Shown: positions 17,811-26,124, counted from the stretch's first letter. The stretch: DNA of 64,000 nt from Roseivirga pacifica (GCF_900111145.1 NZ_FOIR01000001.1:875501-939500); one strand, 5' to 3'. The notes: generated from the sequence alone by a model not told the origin. Numbers and translations: made by a program.

Positions 17811-18314
17811 GTGAAAATCCTATTTATTCAAACAGGAGGAACAATAGATAAGGACTACCCCAAAACAGATCAGGGCTTTGCCTTTGAAATAACCGAACCT
17901 GCCGTGCACAGAATTTTGTCGCGTATACAGCCGGCTTTTACGTTCGATGTGGTGTCGCTTTTTAAAAAGGACAGCCAAGAAATTACCAATGCAGATAGAG
18001 CACAATTGAAAGTGTATCTTTCAACCCGGCCAGAACAAAAGGTGGTGATTACGCATGGAACGGATACGCTGATTCAAACAGCGAAATTTTTGGGTACCAT
18101 TCCTGGTAAAACCATCGTTTTTACTGGGGCATTCAAGCCCGAAAGGTTCAAAGATTCAGATGCCGATGTAAACCTTGGGCTGGCTTTGGGAGCCATTAAT
18201 GTTTTGGAAGAGGGCACATTTATTGCCATGAATGGTTTGGTAATGATTCCGGAAAACTGTGAGAAAGATCCGGTTTCGGGTCAGTTTATAACGCTTAAAG
18301 ACAATTTAGAATAG
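17811..18314 (+). CDS. Single-domain asparaginase-family protein
   Basis: This is a 167-residue cytoplasmic protein starting at GTG (no in-frame ATG fits the conserved N-terminus MKILFIQTGGTID). It contains the asparaginase N-terminal domain motifs: GGTI with the candidate nucleophile Thr near residue 11, THGTDT with the second catalytic Thr-Asp pair, TGAFKP, and a lysine near residue 152 in the position expected of the conserved one. The roughly 150-residue C-terminal domain of classical L-asparaginases (about 330 residues) is absent. Stand-alone short asparaginase-like proteins are known in Bacteroidota, so this need not be a broken gene. Its TAG stop touches the ATG of the subtilase, so the two are likely translationally coupled. 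Amidohydrolase activity is an inference. Confidence 0.85.
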   Translation: MKILFIQTGGTIDKDYPKTDQGFAFEITEPAVHRILSRIQPAFTFDVVSLFKKDSQEITNADRAQLKVYLSTRPEQKVVITHGTDTLIQTAKFLGTIPGKTIVFTGAFKPERFKDSDADVNLGLALGAINVLEEGTFIAMNGLVMIPENCEKDPVSGQFITLKDNLE

Positions 18315-19937
18315 ATGAAAAAATATATGCTTTTGGCACTTTTATGTGCTGGCCTGAGTGTTCAGGCACAAGAAGGAAATCAAGCTCCACCAAAAAACTG
18401 GTTCAACCTAGACCCAGTAAACGACAAGGTAAATGGAGTAAGTACGGAAAAGGCCTACAAAGAACTTTTGGTAGGTAAACAATCAAAAAAGGTGCTAGTA
18501 GCCGTAATCGATTCGGGCATTGATGTGTTGCACGAAGATCTAAAAGATGTGGTTTGGGTGAATACCGATGAAATACCTGGCAACGGCATTGACGATGATA
18601 ACAACGGTTATATCGATGATATTCATGGCTGGAATTTTATTGGTGGAAAGAATGGAGAAAACGTAGACAAAGACACCTACGAGGTTACCCGAGAGTACAA
18701 AAGACTTCGCCCTAAATACGAAGGCAAAACAGCCGATGATTTTAAGCGCAAAGAACGCGCGGAATTTGAGTATTGGTTGGAAGTAAAAGAGGCCTACGAG
18801 GCTGATGCGAACGAGGCAGTTGGGCAGTCTCAACTACTCAGAAACATCGACATGCAATTAACGCGTTACAAAAAGCTATTTGAGGCTTATTTGTTTACAG
18901 ATGAGTTGACTTATGAAGATGTAAAAAGTGTTTCTTCTACCGATCAAGTGATATTAATGGGGCAGAATATTCTTACCCAGCTGTACATGATGACGGACAC
19001 CACAATACATTTGGATACGCTTTCCATGTACTTACAGCAAGATTTGGAGCACTATGCCGCTGGTGCCGATTACTCTTATAACCTGGACTATAATCCGCGC
19101 GAAATTGTGGGCGATAACCCTGACCAACTAGATGAGAAAGGCTACGGTAATAATGATGTGATCGGAAAAGGCACAGACAACTTTCACGGCACGCACGTAG
19201 CAGGAATTATCGCTGCCAAAAGAGGCAATGGACTAGGCATAGATGGCGTGGCCAACAACGTAGAAATTATGGCCATTCGCGCTGTACCAGATGGTGACGA
19301 GCGCGACAAAGATGTTGCTAATGCCATTCGATATGCAGTTGATAATGGAGCGCAAGTAGTGAATATGAGCTTTGGAAAGGCCTTTTCGCCAAACACGGAA
19401 TACGTTTACGAGGCCATTCAATATGCGCACGAAAAAGGCGTGATATTGGTGCATGCCGCGGGTAACAGTGCTGCGGATAATGACGAAGTGCCGAACTTCC
19501 CTAACGATTACTTTGGCCGCAAGGGCAACTGGTCGCACTGGATTGAAGTAGGAGCCTCTTCGTGGGGTGGAGAAGGTAACTATGTTGGGAATTTCTCTAA
19601 CTACGGAAAAGACAATGTAGATGTGTTTGCCCCGGGAGTGGCTATTTATTCTACGGCTCCTGGCAATGAGTATAAAGATGCACAGGGAACAAGTATGGCT
19701 TCTCCGGTTACGGCTGGTGTGGCTGCGCTGTTGCTATCTTACTACCCCGATTTAAACCCTGAACAAGTAAAAGACATCATGATCAAATCGTCACGCAGTT
19801 TGAATAACCTTGAGGTTTCTCAGCCAGGAACAGGCGAAATGGTGAAGTTTTCTGACCTATCAGTTTCGGGTGGAATTGTAAACGCTTACGAAGCCCTAAA
19901 AATGGCTGAATCAATGTCCTTAAAAGGTAAGAAGTAG
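18315..19937 (+). CDS. Secreted S8 family (subtilisin-like) serine protease
   Basis: This 540-residue protein has a signal peptide (about 1-19, cleaved near QAQEG). The catalytic triad is complete: Asp66 in AVIDSGID, His291 in HGTHVAGI and Ser460 in GTSMASPV. An oxyanion-hole asparagine is visible in HAAGNSAA. The gap between Asp and His, about 225 residues, is far longer than in classical subtilisins and holds a charged, probably helical insertion (about residues 115-275). No C-terminal T9SS signal is present, so the product is probably periplasmic or anchored by other means. It follows the asparaginase-like gene with no intergenic base. A role in protein turnover or in processing exported proteins is inferred from the family only. 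Confidence 0.93.
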   Translation: MKKYMLLALLCAGLSVQAQEGNQAPPKNWFNLDPVNDKVNGVSTEKAYKELLVGKQSKKVLVAVIDSGIDVLHEDLKDVVWVNTDEIPGNGIDDDNNGYIDDIHGWNFIGGKNGENVDKDTYEVTREYKRLRPKYEGKTADDFKRKERAEFEYWLEVKEAYEADANEAVGQSQLLRNIDMQLTRYKKLFEAYLFTDELTYEDVKSVSSTDQVILMGQNILTQLYMMTDTTIHLDTLSMYLQQDLEHYAAGADYSYNLDYNPREIVGDNPDQLDEKGYGNNDVIGKGTDNFHGTHVAGIIAAKRGNGLGIDGVANNVEIMAIRAVPDGDERDKDVANAIRYAVDNGAQVVNMSFGKAFSPNTEYVYEAIQYAHEKGVILVHAAGNSAADNDEVPNFPNDYFGRKGNWSHWIEVGASSWGGEGNYVGNFSNYGKDNVDVFAPGVAIYSTAPGNEYKDAQGTSMASPVTAGVAALLLSYYPDLNPEQVKDIMIKSSRSLNNLEVSQPGTGEMVKFSDLSVSGGIVNAYEALKMAESMSLKGKK

Positions 19938-19956
19938 GAATACCCTGCTTGGTATA

Positions 19957-20112
19957 GAAGAGGCTGTTTCAAAAGCCAACTGTTTTCGTCATTCTTAGCC
20001 TGCCTGCGACAGGCAGGCTTGACTGGGAATCTCCTTCAGGCTTTGAGCCCTAATTTAAAGAGATTCCCGATCAGTGTCGGGAATGACGTTTAGGTTTTGA
20101 AACAGCCTCTTC
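19957..20112. repeat. Nested palindromic intergenic element between convergent genes
   Basis: Perfect 18-base inverted repeats (19957-19974 and 20095-20112, core GAGGCTGTTTCAAAA) enclose further perfect pairs. These are CGTCATTC 19987-19994 with GAATGACG 20081-20088, and GGGAATCTC 20025-20033 with GAGATTCCC 20060-20068. Two local hairpins are also present: 19998-20018 (9-base stem, CGA loop) and 20063-20084 (ATTCCCGA with TCGGGAAT). The whole 156 bases can fold into one branched structure on either strand. It lies between the 3' ends of the subtilase and the permease, where it could serve as a bidirectional terminator. It resembles the dispersed palindromic repeats common in Bacteroidota intergenic regions or a very small MITE; no coding capacity is seen. 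Confidence 0.85.
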
Positions 20113-20176
20113 CTTTTTTCGGCTCAACTACATAAAAACTTGGAGGTGTTTTTTGAGACTTTTGTCTCACCAAAAC

Positions 20177-22576
20177 CTATTCATGCCTCAAACTTTCAGT
20201 TGGGTTTTTGCGGGCAGTGTTCAATACCAAAGAACCTACCAGCACAAAGGTGAGGATAACCGCCATAATTACACCTAAAACCATTAGGCCAATGTTCAGG
20301 CTGGTGCGGTACTCAAAGTTGGCATACCAAGATTGCATTACAAGATAGGTTAGTGGTAAGGCTATGAGGCCGGCCAGCAAAATCAACTTTAAAGTAGAGG
20401 AGTAAATAAGCGACACAATTTGGGTCGACATGGCTCCCAATACCTTTCTAATGCCTATTTCCTTCCGTTTTTGGTTTACGTTGAAGGCGGTAAGACCCGT
20501 AAGGCCAATTAAGGAAATAACAATGCATAGGGCCGTCATAAAGCCAATGAGTTTGTTTTGAGTAGCATCCGATTCGTATTGCGCCTTTAACGATTGGTTC
20601 AAAAACCTATAATCCAGTGGGTAATTCGGAACGGCTTCATTCCACACTTCTTCAATAGCCGCTATAGTTTGGGGCTCGCTATTTTGGTTAAAGCGAACAA
20701 TCATATGTCGGCCTGGGCTGGGGTTAAAAACAATCACCAATGGTTCAATTGGGTTGTGTAGCGAAAAGAAGTTGAAGTCTTTCAAAACACCAATTACTTG
20801 CCCTGGTTCTTCTTGGTGAAAAAAGCCCATCTTTTTTCCGATCGGATCATTCCAACCCAGCAGTTTTGCCGCAGTTTGATTAATTACAAATTGCTGATTG
20901 CCGCTGTTCAGGTTTTTGTCGTAAAACCTGCCTTCGGCCAATTCAATGCCTAAGGTTGTCAAATAATCGGCACCACCATGAATGTATTTGAACTCTTGCT
21001 GCTCCATTTTGCCGTTTTTTTCCACCCTAAAAACCATTTGGCCAATGCCCTCTACTGGTACAAAGTTGGAGGTGGTTACACCTTCAATCGAAGGGCTTTG
21101 TTCTAGCTTGTTTTTAAGCACCTGAAAGTTGGCCTGAGCCACAGAGTCGCGCATATTTACCAGCAAAATTTGGTCTTGGTCAAAGCCCATATTCTTTTGC
21201 TGTAAAAAGCTGATTTGGTCTTTCATGAGGAGTGTGGCGGTAAGCACGCCAATGGATATAACAAACTGCATAAGCACAAGGCTTTTCCTAAGCATGCTGC
21301 CCCCTTTACCGGCTACCCAAGTGCCTTTTAGAGCCTTAACAGGCCTAATTTTAGCAATGTAAATCGCTGGGTAAAGCCCCGAAATAATGCCTGTTGCCAA
21401 AACAACAATTAAGGAAAGACCCAATAACTCTGGATTTTGGAACAGGGTAAAACTAAAGTTTACACCCAACCAATTCTGAAAAGGAGAGTGTTCAATGAGT
21501 GCCCAAACGGCAGCTATGGAGAGCAAATAAGCAAACACTACCTGTATAAGCGACTCCAAAATGAGTGAAAGCCTGAGGGCATTAATGTTAGAGCCCAGCA
21601 CTTTTCTAATGCCGATTTCTTTTGCCCTTAAACCAGCCTGCGAAGTAGCCAGGTTAATGTAGTTTATGCAGGCCAGTAGCAAAATAGATAGGCCAATGGC
21701 CGAAAAAACAATCAGGTTAGTAGGGTTGCCTTTGGCAAAGTCATCGTCAATTGGCGTTTGATCGTAGTGAATGTCGGCTAGCTTTTGCAGCCTGAGGACG
21801 TGATTTCCCTGAATTTGATTGCCAAAAGGCATGTAGTATTTTTCGTTGAAGGCTTCGAATTTCTTTCGAAAATTGTCTTCTGAAAAGCCTTCACTAAAGA
21901 GCACATAGTTAAGGCAGTCGGCATTCCAAAGTACTTCGGAATTAAACACACCGTCTACCATAGCAAAGCCGCGGTCACGAATGCCGGCCATCAGTACTTT
22001 AAACTGAAAGTGTGAATTCTCAGGTAAGTCTTTAAAAATGCCGGTAACCTGAAGCTGCTGACCATCAATCTTCAGTGTTTCGTTAAGGCCAAGTCTGTTT
22101 CCAAAGAGCCGATCGTTTACCGATTTGGCTATGATTACCGACCCGGGGCTGCTCAAAGCTTCGGCACTATTGCCAGCCACTAAATCAATATTAAAAATAT
22201 CGAAAGCACCTTGGTCGGTGTAAAAGACTTGGTCTTGAGTGAATTTTTCATTGTCTCTGGTAATTTCCGTTTCGCCCACATTTACAAAACGAGCAAAAGA
22301 TTCTATTTCCGGGAATTCTTCCATCAACATGGGAGGTAATTCCGATGCCGAATAGGCCGTGTTGAATTCAACACCGGGGGCACTCATAATGTGACTTATG
22401 CGGTAGGCCCTATCATGGTTGGGGTGGTGTTGGTCGAAGGTGAGTTCGTTTTTAAGAAAAAGCACCAGCCATAGCGTTGCCGATAACCCCAAGGCAAGGC
22501 CAAAGATGTTTAGCGAGCTAAAGAAACGATGTTTAAATAGATGCCTGAAGGCGTGAGTGAGGGATATTTTGAGCAT
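20177..22576 (-). CDS. ABC transporter permease, MacB/FtsX type with two FtsX domains
   Basis: This 799-residue inner-membrane protein has a first membrane segment at about 20-40, then a large periplasmic MacB-like domain (about 45-270). A first FtsX domain follows with the motif RAKEIGIRKVLGS. A second periplasmic stretch leads to a second FtsX domain near the C-terminus with the repeated motif KRKEIGIRKVLGA. This duplicated layout is the Bacteroidota form of the MacB/FtsX permease. No ATPase gene is adjacent, so the nucleotide-binding partner must be encoded elsewhere. Substrates of these permeases are mostly unknown; candidates are lipoproteins, peptides or antimicrobial compounds. It converges with the subtilase across the palindromic element. 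Confidence 0.92.
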   Translation of the reverse strand: MLKISLTHAFRHLFKHRFFSSLNIFGLALGLSATLWLVLFLKNELTFDQHHPNHDRAYRISHIMSAPGVEFNTAYSASELPPMLMEEFPEIESFARFVNVGETEITRDNEKFTQDQVFYTDQGAFDIFNIDLVAGNSAEALSSPGSVIIAKSVNDRLFGNRLGLNETLKIDGQQLQVTGIFKDLPENSHFQFKVLMAGIRDRGFAMVDGVFNSEVLWNADCLNYVLFSEGFSEDNFRKKFEAFNEKYYMPFGNQIQGNHVLRLQKLADIHYDQTPIDDDFAKGNPTNLIVFSAIGLSILLLACINYINLATSQAGLRAKEIGIRKVLGSNINALRLSLILESLIQVVFAYLLSIAAVWALIEHSPFQNWLGVNFSFTLFQNPELLGLSLIVVLATGIISGLYPAIYIAKIRPVKALKGTWVAGKGGSMLRKSLVLMQFVISIGVLTATLLMKDQISFLQQKNMGFDQDQILLVNMRDSVAQANFQVLKNKLEQSPSIEGVTTSNFVPVEGIGQMVFRVEKNGKMEQQEFKYIHGGADYLTTLGIELAEGRFYDKNLNSGNQQFVINQTAAKLLGWNDPIGKKMGFFHQEEPGQVIGVLKDFNFFSLHNPIEPLVIVFNPSPGRHMIVRFNQNSEPQTIAAIEEVWNEAVPNYPLDYRFLNQSLKAQYESDATQNKLIGFMTALCIVISLIGLTGLTAFNVNQKRKEIGIRKVLGAMSTQIVSLIYSSTLKLILLAGLIALPLTYLVMQSWYANFEYRTSLNIGLMVLGVIMAVILTFVLVGSLVLNTARKNPTESLRHE

Positions 22577-22878
22577 AACTAAGAGTTTCGTTCAATGTAA
22601 ATGAAAAAAACCAGTTCTCAAAACAACCCTCTGTTACTCAGTGGTGTCTAGGTTTTAGAAAACGAATGCGTTAATTAAAGTTAATTTAACATAGTGAATG
22701 AAACTTTTCGGATGAAAAAACCATCTATATAGTGTGTTCACTTCGTAAGTATGGTACGGTTGTTGAGTACAAAGAGATAGAAATTTTGGATTACGAGTGA
22801 GTAATCCTCTTCATACAGTTAGTAGTTTATTTGTTTGGAACCCGAGGAGTAGTTAACCTCGGGTTTATTTTTTGCCTT
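22577..22878. other. Intergenic region of 302 bases
   Basis: This AT-rich stretch lies between the start of the permease and the stop of the next minus-strand gene. It contains a terminator-like hairpin pointing plus (22839-22871) with no called plus-strand gene before it. The only open frame leading to it that looks protein-like is 22732-22800 (GTG, 22 codons). The permease promoter should be near 22600-22680. Confidence 0.5.
22839..22871 (+). terminator. Rho-independent terminator-like hairpin
   Basis: AACCCGAGG (22839-22847) pairs perfectly with CCTCGGGTT (22857-22865) around a 9-base loop and is followed by TATTTTTT on the plus strand. The thymine tract is on the plus side only, although both flanking genes are on the minus strand. 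Confidence 0.7.
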
Positions 22879-23373
22879 TTAATGAATAGCCACCTTATCC
22901 TTAAAAATGCCTTCGTAAAAATGGTGGATGCGGAACATTTGTTCGGCACCAATTTTTTGGCCTGCCTGTGCTACTAAGTAGAGTACTAGTGCAAGACCGG
23001 CTAAAACCGGAATGGCCCACAGAATAGGCGCTGTTTTATCGAGCAGTATTTGCGAAAGCCCATATACCCCAACAAAGAGAATAAGCACGCCAATGGCTGC
23101 ATAGCCCATAAAAAAGGCTGCCCAAACACTTGGTTTAGGCTCATAAAGCCCCCGAATGGTCACTCGCTCTTTTTCATCGTCAATGCTTAGGGTTAATTGT
23201 GGCGACCAAAAATGTCTTTCGGCCAATGGAATTTTAATGTTGGCGTAGTTTTCCGAAACCATACCAGAGAATTCCTCGGTTGTATCGAGCGCTTGCTTTA
23301 ACTGCTCGCAGTATTCTGCCACCGTTAAGTGCAGTGTTTCTTTAAACCGGGGGCGAATGTGAAAGCTTGACAT
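22879..23373 (-). CDS. Small membrane protein of unknown function
   Basis: I do not recognise this 164-residue protein. It has a soluble N-terminal region (about 1-80, beginning MSSFHIRPRFKE) and then two hydrophobic segments at about 85-108 and 115-137 separated by a short turn. A basic and histidine-containing tail follows (FRIHHFYEGIFKD). No signal peptide is present, so both termini are probably cytoplasmic. It starts 2 bases after the stop of the upstream gene, which encodes another small two-segment membrane protein. The two are almost certainly co-transcribed and may work together. Confidence 0.8.
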   Translation of the reverse strand: MSSFHIRPRFKETLHLTVAEYCEQLKQALDTTEEFSGMVSENYANIKIPLAERHFWSPQLTLSIDDEKERVTIRGLYEPKPSVWAAFFMGYAAIGVLILFVGVYGLSQILLDKTAPILWAIPVLAGLALVLYLVAQAGQKIGAEQMFRIHHFYEGIFKDKVAIH

Positions 23374-23375
23374 AC

Positions 23376-23822
23376 CTAAATGTGAATGACTTTTCCTGCT
23401 TGTTGAGCCTGTTTGTCTTTAGCTGTGCCAATGGCAATACCAATGGATAAACCTATGGGCAAACCGATTCCTAAAAATGCGAAATTATTCAAAGCAGAAG
23501 AGAATATTAGCCCGAAAGGAATACCAAAGACAGCCATGCCTATGGAAAGCCATAAAGTTCTATAATGGCCTGGGCCAACCATTCCATACTCCTTTTGAAA
23601 AACCTTGAGCAAATCCGCTTTTATGCTTTGAAGTTGTCGGTAGTTTGGTTTTTCAAGCGCGAATTGATGAGGGATTCTTTCTAGGTGCTGCTCAAAGTCG
23701 GCTTGCTTGTACTTGGCATCATCAATCATTTCTAGTAGTGCAACGATTTGTTTGATCAACTTTTCGTTTTCGGCATTTATGCTTGCTTTTAGTTGCGCAA
23801 TAAGGTCGGGTATGGATTGCAT
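23376..23822 (-). CDS. Small membrane protein of unknown function, first gene of a pair
   Basis: This 148-residue protein is not recognised. The first 85 or so residues are hydrophilic and probably helical. They are followed by two glycine-rich hydrophobic segments (about 88-108 and 112-132) with a GIxxGLxxGIxxG-like pattern and a short charged tail. No signal peptide or enzymatic motif is seen. It is the leading gene of a two-gene unit with the protein encoded at 22879-23373. Its start is 34 bases from the divergent small ORF at 23857, so the two directions share a very short control region. Confidence 0.78.
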   Translation of the reverse strand: MQSIPDLIAQLKASINAENEKLIKQIVALLEMIDDAKYKQADFEQHLERIPHQFALEKPNYRQLQSIKADLLKVFQKEYGMVGPGHYRTLWLSIGMAVFGIPFGLIFSSALNNFAFLGIGLPIGLSIGIAIGTAKDKQAQQAGKVIHI

Positions 23823-23856
23823 GAATAATATTAACCATTAATCTGGTTTGGGGAAA

Positions 23857-23982
23857 ATGCGATTAAGGGAGCGGATATTCCACTTACTAAAAGGTAAGTA
23901 CAAAATGCAGGCTGCAGGAAATCAATTTTTGGAACATGTGGTTTACCAAATGCCTTCGGGCGATTTGTTAGAAAAAAACTAA
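23857..23982 (+). CDS. Candidate small protein, 41 residues, upstream of the Old Yellow Enzyme gene
   Basis: An ATG at 23857 opens a 42-codon frame ending in TAA at 23980-23982, seven bases before the ATG of the next gene. The product starts MRLRERIFHLLKGKYKMQAA and ends DLLEKN. It has a basic amphipathic N-terminus and no signal peptide or membrane segment. Codon choice resembles that of the neighbours, and the tight spacing to the flavoenzyme gene suggests a bicistronic unit. The reading frame would be one of the shortest genes here, and I recognise no family. It could instead be a leader or a chance frame. Confidence 0.5.
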   Translation: MRLRERIFHLLKGKYKMQAAGNQFLEHVVYQMPSGDLLEKN

Positions 23983-23989
23983 AAACGAT

Positions 23990-25072
23990 ATGTCAACATC
24001 AAAACTATTTAGCGAGTACAAACTTGGTTCTATTACCCTTAAAAACAGGGTGGTAATGGCACCAATGACCCGATCGCGAGCAATTGATAATATTCCGAAT
24101 GCTTTAATGGCAACTTACTACGGTCAGCGTTCCGAAGCGGGATTGATTATTACAGAGGGAGTTTCTCCTTCGCCAAATGGCTTAGGCTATTCGAGAATTC
24201 CTGGTGCATTTAGCGAAGCACAAACAGCAGGGTGGAAGCAAACTGCAGAAAGTGTGCATGCCAATGGAGCAAAGATCTTTATGCAGTTGATGCACACGGG
24301 TCGTGTTACCCACATTGACAACTTGCCAGAGGGTGCAGAAGTTTTGGCGCCTAGTGCTATTACACTTGTTGGCGATATGTATGTAGATGGAAAGGGCATG
24401 TTGCCACATACAACGCCTAAGGAGATGACTAAATCGGACATCGATCATGCCATTGAAGAGTATGTAACAGCAGCCAAAAATGCCATTGCAGCGGGTTTTG
24501 ACGGTGTGGAACTTCACGGTGCCAATGGGTATTTGATTGATCAATTCATTAACCCTATTTCAAACCAACGTACGGATGAATACGGTGGGAATATTGAAAA
24601 CCGTTCGAGGTTTGTAGTTGAGGTAGCGAAAGCGGTTGTAGCGGCTATTGGCAAGGAACATGTAGGTTTGCGCGTATCACCTTATGGTGCTTTTAACGGT
24701 TTGGGCGAGTTTGAAGGGCTTGAAGAGGAGTACGGTTACATTGCCAGCCAAATGAGCGAAATAGGCATTGCTTACATGCATATTGTGGACCACTCCAGCC
24801 AAGGTGCGCCAGAAGTAAAGGATTCAGTAAAACAATTGATTCGTAAGAACTTTAATGGCGCTTACATTTTAAGTGGAGGTTACAACAAAGAAAGAGCTGA
24901 AGCTGATTTGAAAGCTGATAAGGGAGAATTGGTAGCCTTTGGTGTGCCGTTTATTGCTAATCCTGATTTGGTTACCAGAATGAAAGAAGGTATTGAATTG
25001 GCCGCACCAGACCAGAGTACGTTCTACACTCCGGGTGAACAGGGGTATACGGATTACCCAACAGCTAAGTAA
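23990..25072 (+). CDS. Alkene reductase, Old Yellow Enzyme family
   Basis: This 360-residue cytoplasmic FMN enzyme is of standard length. Family motifs are visible: the N-terminal LGSITLKNRVVMAPMTRSRA; HGANGYLIDQF with the substrate-binding histidine and asparagine; NPISNQRTDEYGG; and the C-terminal FGVPFIANPDL for FMN phosphate binding. Enzymes of this group, such as NemA, use NAD(P)H to reduce activated alkenes, quinones or nitro compounds and often serve in electrophile detoxification. A terminator follows directly after the stop codon, so transcription probably ends here. A candidate small protein lies seven bases upstream. The physiological substrate cannot be read from sequence. Confidence 0.95.
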   Translation: MSTSKLFSEYKLGSITLKNRVVMAPMTRSRAIDNIPNALMATYYGQRSEAGLIITEGVSPSPNGLGYSRIPGAFSEAQTAGWKQTAESVHANGAKIFMQLMHTGRVTHIDNLPEGAEVLAPSAITLVGDMYVDGKGMLPHTTPKEMTKSDIDHAIEEYVTAAKNAIAAGFDGVELHGANGYLIDQFINPISNQRTDEYGGNIENRSRFVVEVAKAVVAAIGKEHVGLRVSPYGAFNGLGEFEGLEEEYGYIASQMSEIGIAYMHIVDHSSQGAPEVKDSVKQLIRKNFNGAYILSGGYNKERAEADLKADKGELVAFGVPFIANPDLVTRMKEGIELAAPDQSTFYTPGEQGYTDYPTAK

Positions 25073-25078
25073 TTGTAT

Positions 25079-25120
25079 AAGTCGTCTGGCCGCTGCTAGT
25101 GGTCGGACGACTTTATTTTT
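25079..25120 (+). terminator. Rho-independent terminator after the alkene reductase gene
   Basis: AAGTCGTC (25079-25086) pairs with GACGACTT (25106-25113), extended inward by several pairs including wobble pairs, and is followed by TATTTTT. It starts 6 bases after the stop codon of the reductase. Confidence 0.85.
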
Positions 25121-25167
25121 GAGGGTTCTGTGATGAGGTCCTGAAATAAATTCAGGGAGACGTTGAT

Positions 25168-26037
25168 TTAGGGCAATGGAATGTAGTCGGTTTCGCCAGG
25201 TACCATTTCAAAAGCTTTGTTTTGCCAGCGCTCCTTAGCATCTTCAATTGTGGCCTTGTCAGACGCCACAAAGTTCCAGAAGATATATCGCTCTTCCGCA
25301 AAGGGCTGCCCACCGAAAAGCAATACGTGGCTGTTTTCGCCTAGGGTAATTTTGCAGATGTCTTCTTCTTTCGAAACCAACATATTGCCCTTGTCAATTC
25401 TTTCGCTGCAGGCCTCAATGTAGCCTTCTACTATGCACACACCAATTTCTCCGGAAAGCTGGCCGCTAATATTTAGTTCGGCTTTTGTGGTGGATTTCAC
25501 CTCTACCATAAACAAATCTGAGAATACAGGAACAGGAGAGACCTTGCCAAAACCTTTGCCGGCTACCAGCTTAAAGCTTGTGCCGTTTTCACTCCAACTG
25601 GGCAGCTCATCGGCTTTGGTGTAAGAAAACTGCGGGTCGATAAACTCTTTGTCTTTTGGTAGTGCTACCCATATCTGATAACCATGTACGGCATGCTCTC
25701 CACCATCGCGCAGCTGTTCGGGAGTTCGTTCAGTGTGCACTATTCCCTTGCCGGCAGTCATCCAGCCAACAGCTCCGGCTTCTACCAACTGCTGAGTGCC
25801 TAATGTGTCGCGGTGCATTATTTGCCCTTCGAGCAAATAGGTGAGAGTGGAAAGCCCAATGTGTGGGTGCTGGCCAATGTCCATGTAGTGCCCAGGCTTA
25901 ACGGTAGCCGGCCCCATATGATCGATGAAAATAAACGGGCCAACCATACGCTTTTTGCGAAATGGAATTAAACGGCCTACGAGAAAATCGCCAAGATCAC
26001 GACTTCTTTCTTCTATAATTAAACCTGTGTTGGACAT
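25168..26037 (-). CDS. Pirin family protein (bicupin)
   Basis: This 289-residue cytoplasmic protein has the pirin signature: DHMGPATVKPG, then GQHPHIGLSTLTYLLEG with the metal-binding histidines, and HRDTLG. GKGIVHTERTPE and a C-terminal cupin (GGQPFAEERYIFWNFV) follow. Pirins bind one iron or other divalent metal in the N-terminal cupin, and some have quercetinase activity. Their role in bacteria is mostly undefined, with links to oxidative stress. It is transcribed alone: a terminator for the upstream M16 gene lies 46 bases before its start, and the alkene reductase converges on it. Its pairing with a flavoenzyme next door may hint at a shared stress role, but the genes are convergent. Confidence 0.95.
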   Translation of the reverse strand: MSNTGLIIEERSRDLGDFLVGRLIPFRKKRMVGPFIFIDHMGPATVKPGHYMDIGQHPHIGLSTLTYLLEGQIMHRDTLGTQQLVEAGAVGWMTAGKGIVHTERTPEQLRDGGEHAVHGYQIWVALPKDKEFIDPQFSYTKADELPSWSENGTSFKLVAGKGFGKVSPVPVFSDLFMVEVKSTTKAELNISGQLSGEIGVCIVEGYIEACSERIDKGNMLVSKEEDICKITLGENSHVLLFGGQPFAEERYIFWNFVASDKATIEDAKERWQNKAFEMVPGETDYIPLP

Positions 26038-26082
26038 GATAACTTAACTGTTATGGTAAGTTAAAGATTCTATCTTGTGCAT

Positions 26083-26124
26083 AAAAAAACCGGAGCGGCC
26101 ATCGAAAAATCGATACCACTCCGG
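26083..26124 (-). terminator. Rho-independent terminator of the M16 protease gene
   Basis: Read on the minus strand, CCGGAGTGGTATCGA (26124-26110) pairs with TCGATGGCCGCTCCGG (26105-26090), with one bulged base, and is followed by seven thymines (26089-26083). It lies 26 bases beyond the stop of the M16 gene. Confidence 0.85.

Noticed and set aside
17811-18314. Truncated asparaginase pseudogene
   Set aside because: The frame is intact with all N-terminal motifs, ends with a normal stop that abuts the next gene, and short asparaginase-like proteins of this size are known in the phylum.
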